From contig NZ_JAIVKM010000003.1 in assembly GCF_020523985.1 (NCBI RefSeq), forward strand, positions 62,001-126,000: a DNA stretch of 64,000 nt, written 5' to 3'. The position numbers were made by a program, and so were the translations under genes. The notes under the pieces are model-generated. The model made no database searches. It had not been told where the DNA came from and saw nothing but the letters and a program-made list of their open reading frames with translations. Every line of letters begins with the position of its first letter. The stretch's first letter is position 1. Of this stretch, positions 1 to 9,380 are shown piece by piece. This DNA is from Mangrovibacter yixingensis (lineage in GTDB: Bacteria; Pseudomonadota; Gammaproteobacteria; Enterobacterales; Enterobacteriaceae).

Positions 1-254
1 GTCGCCAGGGTAAACGAGCATGGAAATTGATGGAACACCCGAAATTCCGTGCCGCATATGATTTGCTGGAAATGCGTGCTGAAGCAGAACGTAACCCTGA
101 ATTGCAGCGCCTTACGCAATGGTGGGGTGAGTTCCAGGCAGCAACACCTCCGGCACAAAAAGATATGCTGAACCAGTTAGGTGATGACAGCCCGGCTCGC
201 CGCCGCCGTCACCGTCCCCGCCGTCGGGCACCGAAACGTGAAGGCAATTCATGA
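1..254 (+). CDS. pcnB: Poly(A) polymerase I, C-terminal fragment (cut by window edge)
   Basis: PcnB adds poly(A) tails to RNA 3' ends, promoting decay and controlling plasmid copy-number RNAs. Only the last ~84 codons are in the window; the frame is open from the left edge. Visible are the end of the helical C-terminal domain ([17 protein letters not shown], then the WWGEF motif) and the very basic Arg/Pro tail with runs such as [15 protein letters not shown], typical of enterobacterial PcnB and linked to RNA binding. The stop overlaps the folK start (ATGA arrangement), so the two are probably translationally coupled as in E. coli. Confidence 0.93.
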   Translation, partial: RQGKRAWKLMEHPKFRAAYDLLEMRAEAERNPELQRLTQWWGEFQAATPPAQKDMLNQLGDDSPARRRRHRPRRRAPKREGNS

Positions 255-730
255 CCCGCGTTTATATTGCCATTGGCAGCAACCTGGCCTCACCACTGAA
301 TCAGGTCGAATCTGCCATTGGTGCATTAAAACAACTACCTGAAAGCAAGGTAGTTGCTGTCTCACCTTTTTTTCGTACCCCGCCCCTTGGCCCGCAGGAT
401 CAACCTGATTATCTAAATGCCGCAGTAGCGCTGGATACAACTCTCTCGCCTCTTGAGTTGCTGAATAACACTCAGGAAATTGAACGCCAACAAGGCCGGG
501 TACGTAAAGCAGAACGCTGGGGGCCACGCACCCTGGATCTGGATATCATGCTGTATGGCAATGACACCATTGAGAATGATCGCCTGACCATACCGCATTA
601 TGATATGAAGCACCGTATGTTCATGCTCTGGCCTTTATTCCAGCTTGCACCTGATTTAACCTTCCCTGATGGGCAAAGCCTGCGTGACTGCTTGTCTAGC
701 CTGAAAGACGCACCCCCACAGCGCTGGTAA
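251..730 (+). CDS. folK: 6-hydroxymethyl-7,8-dihydropterin pyrophosphokinase (HPPK)
   Basis: FolK transfers pyrophosphate from ATP to 6-hydroxymethyl-dihydropterin, the step before dihydropteroate synthase in cytosolic folate synthesis. At 159 residues it equals the E. coli enzyme. It starts with the AIGSNLASP motif of the family and carries the HPPK signature [19 protein letters not shown], whose Arg and two Asp residues bind ATP and Mg2+. The ATG overlaps the pcnB stop by 4 bases. A 150-base gap follows before panB. Confidence 0.97.
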   Translation: MTRVYIAIGSNLASPLNQVESAIGALKQLPESKVVAVSPFFRTPPLGPQDQPDYLNAAVALDTTLSPLELLNNTQEIERQQGRVRKAERWGPRTLDLDIMLYGNDTIENDRLTIPHYDMKHRMFMLWPLFQLAPDLTFPDGQSLRDCLSSLKDAPPQRW

Positions 731-882
731 GCGTTTTTTTCGAGCTGGATCATTTCAGTTACTTAAGCGCTGTTTTTCCAGACAGCCGTCAACTGGATTC
801 TGCGCAAAATAACTAACACCTGCCACGACATTCTTCTAGAATGCCCTGTCCTATTTTTTTCCTATGACGCGACGGGGTAACC

Positions 883-1677
883 ATGAAACCAACCACCATG
901 ACTCACCTGCGCCAGCTAAAAGACCAAAAAAAGAAATTTGCGACTATCACTGCTTACGATTTTAGCTTTGCAAAACTCTTTTTTGACGAAGGGATTCGGG
1001 TAATGCTGGTCGGCGACTCTCTGGGGATGACCGTTCAGGGGCACGATTCCACTTTGCCTGTAACAGTTGCAGACATTAGCTATCACACAACGGCTGTACG
1101 CCGTGGTGCACCAGAATGCCTGCTACTGGCTGATTTACCTTTTATGGCGTATGCCACGCCGGAACAAGCCTTCGAGAATGCGGCAACCGTTATGCGTGCC
1201 GGAGCCAATATGGTAAAAATCGAAGGGGGAAGCTGGCTTGTTGACACCGTTCGTATGCTCACCGAGCGTGCTGTACCTGTTTGTGGCCATCTGGGGCTGA
1301 CACCACAGTCAGTCAATATCTTCGGTGGTTATAAAGTTCAGGGCCGCGATGCCGCTGCCGCAACAACCTTACTTGAGGATGCCAGGGCCCTTGAGGCCGC
1401 AGGTGCACAAATGCTGGTACTGGAATGTGTGCCAGTTGCTTTGGCAGAGCGCATCACACAAGCATTATCTATTCCGGTTATCGGCATTGGTGCGGGGAAT
1501 GTCACTGATGGGCAAATTCTTGTTATGCACGATGCATTTGGAATAACGGGTGGCCATATACCTAAATTTGCCAAAGATTTTCTTAGTGAAGCAGGTAACA
1601 TCCGTGCAGCCGTTCGGGCTTATGTCCACGAAGTAGAAACCGGCATTTATCCGGGTGAAGAACATAGTTTTCAGTAA
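883..1677 (+). CDS. panB: 3-methyl-2-oxobutanoate hydroxymethyltransferase
   Basis: PanB condenses alpha-ketoisovalerate with methylene-tetrahydrofolate to give ketopantoate, the first committed step to pantothenate. It has 264 residues, the usual length. The Mg2+ ligand Asp45 lies in LVGDSLGM; the second metal region is LADLPFM and the third VKIEGG. IGIGAG and DGQILVMHD near the C-terminus are also family signatures. A GGGGTAA-type ribosome site precedes the ATG. It begins the panB-panC-panD run; panC follows after 12 bases. Confidence 0.98.
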   Translation: MKPTTMTHLRQLKDQKKKFATITAYDFSFAKLFFDEGIRVMLVGDSLGMTVQGHDSTLPVTVADISYHTTAVRRGAPECLLLADLPFMAYATPEQAFENAATVMRAGANMVKIEGGSWLVDTVRMLTERAVPVCGHLGLTPQSVNIFGGYKVQGRDAAAATTLLEDARALEAAGAQMLVLECVPVALAERITQALSIPVIGIGAGNVTDGQILVMHDAFGITGGHIPKFAKDFLSEAGNIRAAVRAYVHEVETGIYPGEEHSFQ

Positions 1678-1689
1678 CGGGAGTACATT

Positions 1690-2544
1690 GTGTTAATTGT
1701 TGAATCGCTCAACGTCCTGCGCCAACACATTCGTGAATGGCGGCAGGCAGGTAAGCGCATTGCGTTGGTTCCCACCATGGGCAACCTGCACGATGGCCAT
1801 ATGACACTGGTTGATGAAGCCCGTCGCCATGCCGATATTGTTGTTGTTTCAGTTTTTGTTAATCCGATGCAATTTGACCGGGTAGATGACCTGGCGCGTT
1901 ATCCGCGCACGCTACAGGAAGATTGCGAAAAGCTTAACCGCCGCCATGTGGATTTGGTCTTTGCGCCAGCTCCGTCCGAAATCTATCCCCAAGGGATGGA
2001 AACACAGACTTATGTCGACGTTCCTGGCCTGTCCACTATGCTGGAAGGGGCAAGTCGTCCCGGCCACTTTCGCGGTGTGGCGACCATTGTCAGCAAGTTA
2101 TTAAACCTGGTTCAACCCGATGTTGCCTGCTTTGGTGAAAAAGACTACCAACAGCTGGCTCTGATTCGCAAAATGGTTGCGGACATGGGCTATGGCACAG
2201 ACATTGTTGGTGTGCCAATTGTGCGGGCTAAAGATGGTCTGGCACTCAGTTCACGCAATGGTTATCTCACCTCAGAGCAGCGTAAACTTGCGCCGGGGCT
2301 TTACCAGGTAATGACCACTGTTGCAGAGAAGCTACGGCAGGGAGAGCGAGACCTGGATGAAATTCTGGCACTGGCTGCCACAGAATTGAATGAGAAAGGT
2401 TTGCGTAGTGATGACCTGCAAATCCGCGATGCCACTTCGCTTGAAGCGCTGAATGAGCAAAGCAAAGCTGCCGTTATCCTGATGGCTGCATGGCTCGGCC
2501 AGGCGCGCCTGATTGATAATATGGTCGTCTCACTGGCCAGCTAG
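1690..2544 (+). CDS. panC: Pantothenate synthetase (pantoate--beta-alanine ligase)
   Basis: PanC joins pantoate and beta-alanine using ATP through a pantoyl-adenylate. It has 284 residues as in E. coli. The nucleotide-binding HIGH-type motif is HDGH at residues 34-37 in the [10 protein letters not shown] stretch; the second signature is the LSSRNGYL loop. The start is GTG at 1690: a GGGAG ribosome site lies just upstream and MLIVESL aligns with the family N-terminus. It lies 12 bases after panB, so the two are co-transcribed. Confidence 0.97.
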   Translation: MLIVESLNVLRQHIREWRQAGKRIALVPTMGNLHDGHMTLVDEARRHADIVVVSVFVNPMQFDRVDDLARYPRTLQEDCEKLNRRHVDLVFAPAPSEIYPQGMETQTYVDVPGLSTMLEGASRPGHFRGVATIVSKLLNLVQPDVACFGEKDYQQLALIRKMVADMGYGTDIVGVPIVRAKDGLALSSRNGYLTSEQRKLAPGLYQVMTTVAEKLRQGERDLDEILALAATELNEKGLRSDDLQIRDATSLEALNEQSKAAVILMAAWLGQARLIDNMVVSLAS

Positions 2545-2560
2545 ACAGTGTATAGAAAAC

Positions 2561-2599
2561 GGGCAATACTGCCCTGGTTCTGGTGTGTGAAAGCACACC
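2561..2599 (+). other. Two small hairpins in the panC-panD gap
   Basis: GGGCA-ATAC-TGCCC at 2561-2574 and GGTGTG-TGAAAG-CACACC at 2582-2599 sit side by side in the 83-base gap. Neither is followed by a T-run, so they are not clear terminators; they may set relative panC and panD mRNA levels. Confidence 0.45.
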
Positions 2600-2627
2600 G
2601 TCAGTCCATGCCACAAAGGTTTAAACT

Positions 2628-3008
2628 ATGATTCGCAAAATGCTGCAAGGCAAACTCCATCGTGTCAAAGTGACTCTGGCAGACTTACATTACGAAGGGT
2701 CCTGCGCCATCGACAAAAATTTCCTTGAGGCTGCCGGGATTCTTGAGTACGAAGCCATTGATATCTATAACGTCACCAACGGGAAACGTTTTTCTACCTA
2801 CGCGATTGCAGGTGAACGCGGTTCAAAAATCATTTCCGTAAACGGTGCAGCTGCACACTGTGCGGATGTTGGCGACATACTCATTATTGCCAATTATGTT
2901 GATGTGCCTGATGAACAGGCCCGTGACTGGCATCCGAAAGTTGCCTATTTTGATGGTGAGAATGAAATGAAACGCAAGGCGAAAGCCGTACCTGTTCAGG
3001 TTGCCTGA
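2628..3008 (+). CDS. panD: Aspartate 1-decarboxylase proenzyme (pyruvoyl enzyme)
   Basis: PanD decarboxylates aspartate to beta-alanine, the second substrate of PanC. The 126-residue length is standard. The self-cleavage site Gly24-Ser25 is visible in YEGSC, where Ser25 becomes the pyruvoyl group; YAI and the NGAAAH motif form the active site. In E. coli K-12 the transposase-related gene yadD separates panC and panD; here the gap is 83 bases and yadD is absent. A hairpin follows the stop. Confidence 0.98.
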   Translation: MIRKMLQGKLHRVKVTLADLHYEGSCAIDKNFLEAAGILEYEAIDIYNVTNGKRFSTYAIAGERGSKIISVNGAAAHCADVGDILIIANYVDVPDEQARDWHPKVAYFDGENEMKRKAKAVPVQVA

Positions 3009-3020
3009 TTCTCGCTCCCT

Positions 3021-3041
3021 GGGCTGGCAGGAAGCCAGCCC
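3021..3041 (+). terminator. Hairpin between convergent panD and yadI
   Basis: GGGCTGGC-AGGAA-GCCAGCCC is an 8-base-pair stem 12 bases after the panD stop and just before the yadI stop on the other strand. The T-run after it is weak (GCTTCTG), so termination is likely but not certain. Confidence 0.6.
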
Positions 3042-3056
3042 GCTTCTGTAAAAACG

Positions 3057-3497
3057 CTACTGGCGGGCAACCGGCTTAATAAGAACAAAGGGTGGGTTCT
3101 TCTGCTGCTGGTGCCATAAGCTGGTGACACTCTCCCCGCCCAACTCCACGATTTGCTGACGAAATTGCTCACTGCTCAGATTCTCCCTGGCAGGCAACAT
3201 GGCTTGTAGTAGCAACAGAGAAATGCCACATATCACTTCACATTCAGGGTGCTTATGGCTTAATAACGCAGCTGCTCGGTAAGGTGGTGCCGCTGGAATA
3301 TCCGTTAAAAAAATAACGCCATCTCCGCTATCGGTATAATGCAGTGCATCACACATTGCGCGGCTTAACATATTATTGCTCATTTCAGGCCAAAAATTGA
3401 CCGTGCAACATTGCGGCAATACCCCCGCCTGCGCCTCGAGCGCATCGCGAATATCCAGTGCCATATTATTGTGGCAGGCAATTACCCAACCCAGCAT
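3057..3497 (-). CDS. yadI: Mannose-type PTS EIIA-domain protein, YadI-like
   Basis: This 146-residue protein has the single-domain EIIA fold of the mannose/fructose-type phosphotransferase family, close to E. coli YadI. The expected phosphoryl-accepting histidine is His9 in MLGWVIACH. The next motifs are NFWPEMSNNMLSRAMCDAL and the FLTDI region. No EIIB, EIIC or EIID is near, so it is an orphan; its partner and substrate are unknown. I chose the third start codon (AGGAGG 7 bases upstream), which gives the E. coli length. E. coli yadE, its usual neighbour toward panD, is absent. Confidence 0.88.
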   Translation of the reverse strand: MLGWVIACHNNMALDIRDALEAQAGVLPQCCTVNFWPEMSNNMLSRAMCDALHYTDSGDGVIFLTDIPAAPPYRAAALLSHKHPECEVICGISLLLLQAMLPARENLSSEQFRQQIVELGGESVTSLWHQQQKNPPFVLIKPVARQ

Positions 3498-3575
3498 CAT
3501 CAATCCTCCTGAAGTACCATACCAGTGTGCCAGAAGGGAATAATGATGTTGTGACGTTTATCAACAATGGCGGTA

Positions 3576-3599
3576 TTCCCGGCAGAATACTGCCGGGAA
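3576..3599 (-). terminator. Perfect inverted repeat between yadH and yadI
   Basis: TTCCCGGCAG-AATA-CTGCCGGGAA is a perfect 10-base-pair hairpin 10 bases after the yadH stop. It has no following T-run, so it may protect the yadHG mRNA 3' end or terminate weakly. Confidence 0.5.
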
Positions 3600-3609
3600 A
3601 CGAGTGACA

Positions 3610-4380
3610 TTAACTACGAAGACCACGCCCACGCTGAATTAAAAACCAGCACAAGGCATAAAATACGGCAATAAAGCCGACTAATACTGCCACTGTAAAA
3701 CTCAATGAGACATCCGCAATCCCCAGGAACCCAAAGCGGAAGCCACTTATCATATAAACAATAGGGTTCAAATGAGACAGCGCACGCCAGAACGGCGGTA
3801 ATAAGGTAAGGGAATAAAATACCCCGCCCAAATAGGTCAAAGGTGTCAGCACAAATGTTGGTATCAGGCTGATATCATCAAAGGTTTTGGCGAAAATGGC
3901 GTTCAGCAAACCTGCAAGTGAAAACAGAATAGTCGTCAGTAGTAACGTCAGGGCAACAAACAGCCATGAATGCACCTGGAAAGGAACAAAGAATAACGAC
4001 ACAGCCGTTACCAACACCCCAACACACAAACCACGCGCCACGCCACCACCAATAAACCCGGCAATTACGACATGAGTCGGTACCGGTGCAACGAGTAACT
4101 CCTCAATATTACGCTGAAATTTGGCACTGAAAAATGATGAGGCCACATTCGCGTAGGAGTTGGTGATTACCGACATCATAATCAACCCGGGCACAATAAA
4201 CTGCATGTAAGTGAACCCATGCATTTCACCAATACGCGAACCAATCAGGTTACCGAAAATAATAAAATAGAGCGTCATGGTGATAACAGGTGGCACCAGT
4301 GTCTGAACCCAAATACGCATAAAACGATGGATCTCTTTAGTCCAGATACTTTTCAGCGCAACCCAGTACAGTTGCATCAT
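3610..4380 (-). CDS. yadH: ABC-2 type exporter, membrane subunit
   Basis: This is a 256-residue integral membrane protein with about six hydrophobic segments and the ABC-2 permease pattern, including the conserved FARNIEELLVAP-like loop and the LTPLTYLGGVFYS segment. It pairs with the ATPase YadG encoded directly upstream; the genes overlap by 4 bases. The transported substrate is unknown; distant relatives export polysaccharides, drugs or lipids. Length and order match E. coli yadGH. Confidence 0.93.
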   Translation of the reverse strand: MMQLYWVALKSIWTKEIHRFMRIWVQTLVPPVITMTLYFIIFGNLIGSRIGEMHGFTYMQFIVPGLIMMSVITNSYANVASSFFSAKFQRNIEELLVAPVPTHVVIAGFIGGGVARGLCVGVLVTAVSLFFVPFQVHSWLFVALTLLLTTILFSLAGLLNAIFAKTFDDISLIPTFVLTPLTYLGGVFYSLTLLPPFWRALSHLNPIVYMISGFRFGFLGIADVSLSFTVAVLVGFIAVFYALCWFLIQRGRGLRS

Positions 4381-5303
4381 TCCCTGCCTCCTTTCTTCTC
4401 ATGCACCAGCGTAACAAACAGCTCTTCCAGGCGGTTTGCCTTGTTACGCATACTCAAAACCTGAACACCTTGTTTACTTAATTGGCTGAATACGCTGTTT
4501 ATTCCTTGTTCACGCAAAATTTCAACTTCAAGGGTCGACGTGTCTACCAGACGGTAGTTATAACCATCCAGCACAGGCAACGGACTTTTAGGAGCTAGAT
4601 CCAGCAGGAATGTCTCAGACTTCAGCTTAGAGAGTAGCGCTTTCATCGAAGTATTTTCTACCAACTCGCCGCTCTGAATAATGCCGATATTGCGACACAG
4701 CATTTCAGCTTCTTCAAGGTAGTGCGTGGTCAGGATAATGGTTGTTCCCTGATCGTTAAGATCTTTCAGGAACCCCCACATAGAGCGACGTAATTCAATA
4801 TCTACGCCAGCAGTCGGCTCATCCAGAATCAGCAAACGCGGCTCATGCATCAAAGCTCGGGCAATCATCAGGCGCCGTTTCATCCCGCCAGATAGCATTC
4901 TTGCGCGCTCGTTGCGTTTTTCCCACAGATCCAATTGGTTGAGATATTTCTCACTGCGCCTGATGGCTTCGTGGCGTTCAACCCCATAATACCCTGCCTG
5001 GTTAACCACAATTTGCTGGACAGTTTCAAAGGGATTGAAGTTAAATTCTTGCGGCACCAGGCCCAATTGGCGTTTTGCGTTCACAATGTCCCGATCCAGG
5101 TCATAACCAAAAACCCGCACCTGGCCTGATGTTTTATTTACGAGGGAGCTGATAATACCAATAGTTGTTGATTTACCCGCGCCATTCGGCCCGAGTAGCG
5201 CATAAAAATCACCGGCTTCTACGGTTAAATCAATTCCACGCAGTGCCTGAACACCACCCGGGTAGATTTTTTTGAGTTGTTCTAACTCAAGTGCATACGT
5301 CAT
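4377..5303 (-). CDS. yadG: ABC transporter ATP-binding subunit
   Basis: The 308-residue ATPase has Walker A GPNGAGKST at residues 38-46, the Q-loop (VPQEFNFN), the signature LSGGMKRR, Walker B LLILDEPTAG and an H-loop (TTHYLEEAEML). An extra C-terminal domain of ~80 residues is typical of ABC-2 exporter ATPases. It presumably powers YadH, whose gene overlaps its end. It is divergent from can, with ~100 bases for both promoters. Confidence 0.95.
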   Translation of the reverse strand: MTYALELEQLKKIYPGGVQALRGIDLTVEAGDFYALLGPNGAGKSTTIGIISSLVNKTSGQVRVFGYDLDRDIVNAKRQLGLVPQEFNFNPFETVQQIVVNQAGYYGVERHEAIRRSEKYLNQLDLWEKRNERARMLSGGMKRRLMIARALMHEPRLLILDEPTAGVDIELRRSMWGFLKDLNDQGTTIILTTHYLEEAEMLCRNIGIIQSGELVENTSMKALLSKLKSETFLLDLAPKSPLPVLDGYNYRLVDTSTLEVEILREQGINSVFSQLSKQGVQVLSMRNKANRLEELFVTLVHEKKGGRE

Positions 5304-5409
5304 AGGTTACCAATTACCTTGATTATTACACTGTCTGTGTGGTTTAACATAAAATCGAATTGCTTATTGTAGTCCAATGCGTCTATCTGTTGACAGGTCA
5401 GAAACCTCC

Positions 5410-6072
5410 ATGAAAGATATTGAAACACTCATCAGCAATAACCGTGTCTGGTCCAGGTTATTAAAAGAAGAAGAACCTGGTTTTTTTGAACAACTGGCAC
5501 TGTCTCAAAAGCCGCGCTTTCTATGGATAGGTTGCTCCGACAGCCGCGTTCCTGCTGAACGCCTGACCGGGCTGGAGCCCGGGGAAATATTTGTGCATCG
5601 CAATGTTGCAAATCTGGTCATTCATACTGATTTGAACTGCCTCTCTGTTGTCCAGTACGCAGTCGATGTGCTGGAAGTCGAACACATTATTATTTGTGGC
5701 CACTATGGCTGTGGGGGCGTTCAGGCTGCTGTTGAAAACCCGGAGTTGGGGTTAATAGATAACTGGTTACTGCACATTCGTGATATCTGGTTTAAACACA
5801 GCACACTGTTGGGAGAACTCCCGCAGGAGCGCCGTATGGATACATTGTGCGAACTGAATGTAATGGAACAAGTCTATAACCTGGGCCACTCAACCATTAT
5901 GCAGTCAGCCTGGAAACGCGGGCAAAAAGTCGCCCTTCATGGCTGGGTCTACGGTATCCATGACGGCTTACTGCGAGATCTGGACGTTTCCGCCACCAGC
6001 CGTTCTGTCCTTGAGCAGCAATACCGTAACGGTATTTCTAACTTGAAGCTCACACATCAGAGCCACAAATAA
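5410..6072 (+). CDS. can: Beta-class carbonic anhydrase
   Basis: Can interconverts CO2 and bicarbonate, supplying bicarbonate for biosynthesis in air. The 220-residue product matches E. coli Can. Zinc and catalytic residues are visible: Cys42 and Asp44 in GCSDSR, and the HYGCGG motif giving His and the second Cys. I chose the ATG at 5410 ([11 protein letters not shown]) rather than upstream in-frame codons, because it matches the family N-terminus. A strong hairpin with flanking T-runs follows. Confidence 0.97.
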   Translation: MKDIETLISNNRVWSRLLKEEEPGFFEQLALSQKPRFLWIGCSDSRVPAERLTGLEPGEIFVHRNVANLVIHTDLNCLSVVQYAVDVLEVEHIIICGHYGCGGVQAAVENPELGLIDNWLLHIRDIWFKHSTLLGELPQERRMDTLCELNVMEQVYNLGHSTIMQSAWKRGQKVALHGWVYGIHDGLLRDLDVSATSRSVLEQQYRNGISNLKLTHQSHK

Positions 6073-6076
6073 TAGC

Positions 6077-6101
6077 AAAAGGGGCACCATTCGCCCCTTT
6101 T
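6077..6101. terminator. Terminator between convergent can and hpt
   Basis: AAAAGGGGC-ACCATTC-GCCCCTTTT forms a 9-base-pair stem with a T-rich side on each strand. It is placed to end can, and can also serve hpt on the other strand. Confidence 0.85.
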
Positions 6102-6138
6102 CTATTTGTGCTAAATCTGTGGCCAGCTCCGTGGAGCA

Positions 6139-6675
6139 TCACTCATCCAACAGTGTAACTTTACCGATGTAAGGTAGATGGCGGTAATTTTGCGCATAAT
6201 CAATGCCGTAACCCACCACAAACTCATCCGGAATAGAAAAGCCTACATACTCAACATTTACATTCACTTCACGGCGAGATGGTTTGTCCAGCAAAGTACA
6301 AATAGCCAGAGACTTCGGTTCGCGCAGGCTTAAAATTTCGCGCACTTTGCTGAGAGTATTGCCAGAGTCAATAATGTCCTCAACAATCAAAATATCTTTA
6401 CCGCGGATATCTTCATCCAGGTCTTTGAGAATTTTGACATCACGTGTACTGGACATTCCGCTGCCATAACTGGAGGCAGTCATAAAATCAACCTCATGCG
6501 GGACATGAATCTCACGGCATAAATCCGCCATAAACATAAATGACCCACGCAGCAACCCAACCAGCACCATTTCATTACCCCGGTCGCGGTAATGCTCAGT
6601 GATCTGACGCCCTAACGCCTCAACACGCGCCTTGATTTCCGCCGTCGGAATCATCACTTCAACAGTATGTTTCAT
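6139..6675 (-). CDS. hpt: Hypoxanthine phosphoribosyltransferase
   Basis: Hpt salvages hypoxanthine (and less well guanine) to IMP/GMP using PRPP. From the ATG at 6675 it has 178 residues, as in E. coli. The PRPP-binding motif [13 protein letters not shown] is present, along with [11 protein letters not shown] and the FVVGYGIDY region that recognises the purine. It is divergent from gcd; the shared 190-base region holds a CRP-like palindrome. Confidence 0.97.
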   Translation of the reverse strand: MKHTVEVMIPTAEIKARVEALGRQITEHYRDRGNEMVLVGLLRGSFMFMADLCREIHVPHEVDFMTASSYGSGMSSTRDVKILKDLDEDIRGKDILIVEDIIDSGNTLSKVREILSLREPKSLAICTLLDKPSRREVNVNVEYVGFSIPDEFVVGYGIDYAQNYRHLPYIGKVTLLDE

Positions 6676-6803
6676 TTCTATAACCATATGATTTAAATAT
6701 AAATCATCAAACACTGGTCACTTATTAGCCAGCATCATGAATTTGCCCGGCAAGTATAACAGCAAACGGTGTTCAACGCTCTGCCGGATGGAAAAGCAAA
6801 TTT

Positions 6804-6819
6804 TGTGATACACATCACA
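6804..6819. promoter_or_regulatory. CRP-like site between hpt and gcd
   Basis: TGTGA-TACACA-TCACA matches both halves of the CRP consensus exactly. It is 50 bases before the gcd ATG, and a TATAAT hexamer follows at 6832-6837 on the + strand. The site lies close to where a gcd -35 would be, fitting repression of gcd and activation of divergent hpt, as described for E. coli. Confidence 0.75.
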
Positions 6820-6868
6820 TTTGTTAATGACTATAATTAAATGCATATTAATCATTAAAAGAGTGTTT

Positions 6869-9253
6869 ATGTTTGTGAATAAAAAAGCTATACAGTCACG
6901 CTGGCTTGTGATCATTACAGCCTTGTTTGCATTAGTAACAGGGCTGTATTTATTGATTGGCGGGATTTGGCTCGTCGCCATCGGCGGCTCCTGGTACTAC
7001 CCGATTGCGGGTATCGTAATGTTGCTCACCGCAGCACTGGTATGGCGTGGCAAGCGCTCAGCCCTTGTGTTGTACGGGGCATTCTTACTTTGCACCATGA
7101 TATGGTCTGTCTGGGAAGTCGGTTTCGATTTCTGGGCACTGACACCACGCTGCGATATTCTGGTGTTCTTCGGTATTTGGTTGATTTTGCCCTTTATCTG
7201 GCGTCGCCTTGCCACACCTTCGTCGCTGGCCATTCCCACTTTAGGCATCAGCCTGGTGGTAAGTGGAATTATCCTTGGATGGGCAATTTTTAATGACCCA
7301 CAAGAAATCAATGGTACGCTGAGTAACGACACTGCTTCGACCACAGAACAAACCAGCACCGTGGCAGATGGGGACTGGCCGGCTTACGGGCGTACTCAAG
7401 AGGGGCAGCGTTACTCCCCGCTAAAACAAATTAACGACAAAAACGTTAATCAGTTAAAAGAAGCCTGGCGTTTTCGAACTGGTGATCTGAAGACGGCCAG
7501 TGACCCGGTAGAAATTACTGATGAAGTCACCCCAATTAAAATTCGCGACACGCTTTATCTGTGTACTCCCCATCAACGCCTGTTTGCACTGGATGCCGCA
7601 ACCGGGAAAGAAAAATGGTCGTTTGACCCACACTTGAAAACTGACCCGTCATTCCAGCATGTGACCTGTCGTGGTGTGTCTTACCATGAGGCAACCCCGG
7701 AGAACGCACCAGCAGATGTTGTTGCCGACTGCCCACATCGGATCCTTTTGCCTGTGAATGACGGGCGGTTATTTGCCCTGAATGCAGACACCGGTAAGTT
7801 GTGCGAAACCTTCGCCAACAAAGGTGTGCTGAACCTGCAAACCAACATGCCGGTTACCACACCGGGTATGTACGAACCCACTTCGCCTCCAGTAGTTACT
7901 GATAAAGTGATTGTGATTGCGGGGGCGGTAACCGACAACTTCTCAACCCGTGAACCGTCTGGTGTCATTCGTGGTTTTGACGTAAATACTGGGAAACTGG
8001 TCTGGGCGTTTGACCCAGGCGCCAAAGACCCCAACGCTATTCCGGCGGATGAACATCACTTTACGCTGAATTCACCTAACTCCTGGGCACCTGCATCTTA
8101 CGATGCCAAACTGGACCTGGTCTATTTGCCGATGGGGGTCACCACGCCTGATATTTGGGGTGGTAACCGTACACCGGAGCAAGAGCGTTACGCCAGCAGC
8201 ATTGTTGCGCTGAATGCGTCTACCGGTAAGCTTGTCTGGTCATATCAAACTGTTCACCACGACCTGTGGGATATGGACATGCCTGCCCAGCCGACTCTGG
8301 CTGATATCAAAGATAAAAATGGGAATACCATTCCGGCAATTTATGCCCCGGCGAAAACCGGTAATATCTTTGTGCTCGACCGCCGCACAGGTAAACCTAT
8401 TGTGCCTGCACCGGAAAAACCGGTTCCCCAGGGTGCAGCTAAAGGTGACCATGTTTCACCCACTCAGCCGTTCTCTGACCTGACGTTCCGCCCGGCCAAA
8501 AAATTGACGGGTGCGGATATGTGGGGCGCGACAATGTATGACCAATTAATTTGCCGCGTGATGTTCCACCGCCTGCGCTATGATGGCATTTTCACTCCGC
8601 CATCAGAGCAAGGTACTCTGGTCTTCCCGGGTAACCTTGGCATGTTTGAATGGGGTGGTATCTCCATTGATCCACAGCGCCAGGTAGCGATTGCTAACCC
8701 AATGGCGCTGCCTTTCGTCTCCCGTCTGGTTCCACGTGGTCCAGGTAACCCAATGGAACCGCCGAAAGATGCGAAAGGTTCAGGTACTGAATCCGGTATT
8801 CAGCCCCAATACGGTGTACCTTATGGCGTAACACTGAACGCTTTCTTGTCGCCGTTAGGTTTCCCCTGTAAACAACCCGCCTGGGGCTATATTTCTGCCC
8901 TGGATCTGAAGACCAACAAAGTTGTGTGGAAAAAACGTATTGGTACCGTACGCGACAGCTCACCTGTACCGTTACCTTTCCGGATGGGTATGCCAATGCT
9001 GGGAGCACCAATTTCAACAGCGGGTAATGTTCTGTTTATTGGTGCAACCGCAGATAACTACCTGCGTGCTTACAACATGAGTAACGGGAAAAAACTCTGG
9101 GAAGCGCGTTTGCCAGCAGGCGGCCAGGCAACACCGATGACATATGAAGTCAACGGTAAGCAGTATGTACTGATAGCCGCTGGCGGGCATGGCTCGTTTG
9201 GCACCAAACTGGGTGATTATATTATTGCCTGGGCACTGCCAGACCAGAAATAA
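6869..9253 (+). CDS. gcd: PQQ-dependent membrane glucose dehydrogenase
   Basis: Gcd oxidises glucose to gluconolactone on the periplasmic side and passes electrons to ubiquinone. The product is 794 residues (E. coli 796). Five N-terminal membrane helices cover residues ~10-140 (IGGSWYYPIAG, EVGFDFWALTPR), followed by an eight-bladed quinoprotein propeller beginning DWPAYGRTQEGQRYSPL. The C-terminal GGHGSFGTKLGDY motif is conserved. I chose the ATG at 6869. No PQQ synthesis genes are in the window; E. coli lacks them and uses external PQQ, so activity here depends on genes elsewhere. Confidence 0.96.
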   Translation: MFVNKKAIQSRWLVIITALFALVTGLYLLIGGIWLVAIGGSWYYPIAGIVMLLTAALVWRGKRSALVLYGAFLLCTMIWSVWEVGFDFWALTPRCDILVFFGIWLILPFIWRRLATPSSLAIPTLGISLVVSGIILGWAIFNDPQEINGTLSNDTASTTEQTSTVADGDWPAYGRTQEGQRYSPLKQINDKNVNQLKEAWRFRTGDLKTASDPVEITDEVTPIKIRDTLYLCTPHQRLFALDAATGKEKWSFDPHLKTDPSFQHVTCRGVSYHEATPENAPADVVADCPHRILLPVNDGRLFALNADTGKLCETFANKGVLNLQTNMPVTTPGMYEPTSPPVVTDKVIVIAGAVTDNFSTREPSGVIRGFDVNTGKLVWAFDPGAKDPNAIPADEHHFTLNSPNSWAPASYDAKLDLVYLPMGVTTPDIWGGNRTPEQERYASSIVALNASTGKLVWSYQTVHHDLWDMDMPAQPTLADIKDKNGNTIPAIYAPAKTGNIFVLDRRTGKPIVPAPEKPVPQGAAKGDHVSPTQPFSDLTFRPAKKLTGADMWGATMYDQLICRVMFHRLRYDGIFTPPSEQGTLVFPGNLGMFEWGGISIDPQRQVAIANPMALPFVSRLVPRGPGNPMEPPKDAKGSGTESGIQPQYGVPYGVTLNAFLSPLGFPCKQPAWGYISALDLKTNKVVWKKRIGTVRDSSPVPLPFRMGMPMLGAPISTAGNVLFIGATADNYLRAYNMSNGKKLWEARLPAGGQATPMTYEVNGKQYVLIAAGGHGSFGTKLGDYIIAWALPDQK

Positions 9254-9311
9254 CCCGTGGCATGAATGACTGACGCCAGGCAATTTTAAGGCGTAATACC
9301 ATTCAGCAGTC

Positions 9312-9354
9312 AAAAAAAGGGCCAGTTGCTATCTCAAGGCAACCGGCCCTTTTT
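9312..9354. terminator. Strong bidirectional terminator, gcd/cueO
   Basis: AAAAAGGGCC-A-GTTGC, then a loop, then GCAAC-C-GGCCCTTTTT: a long stem between the convergent gcd and cueO, T-rich on both strands. Confidence 0.9.
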
Positions 9355-9380
9355 AAATATTAACTTTAATGCTGTTTTAC

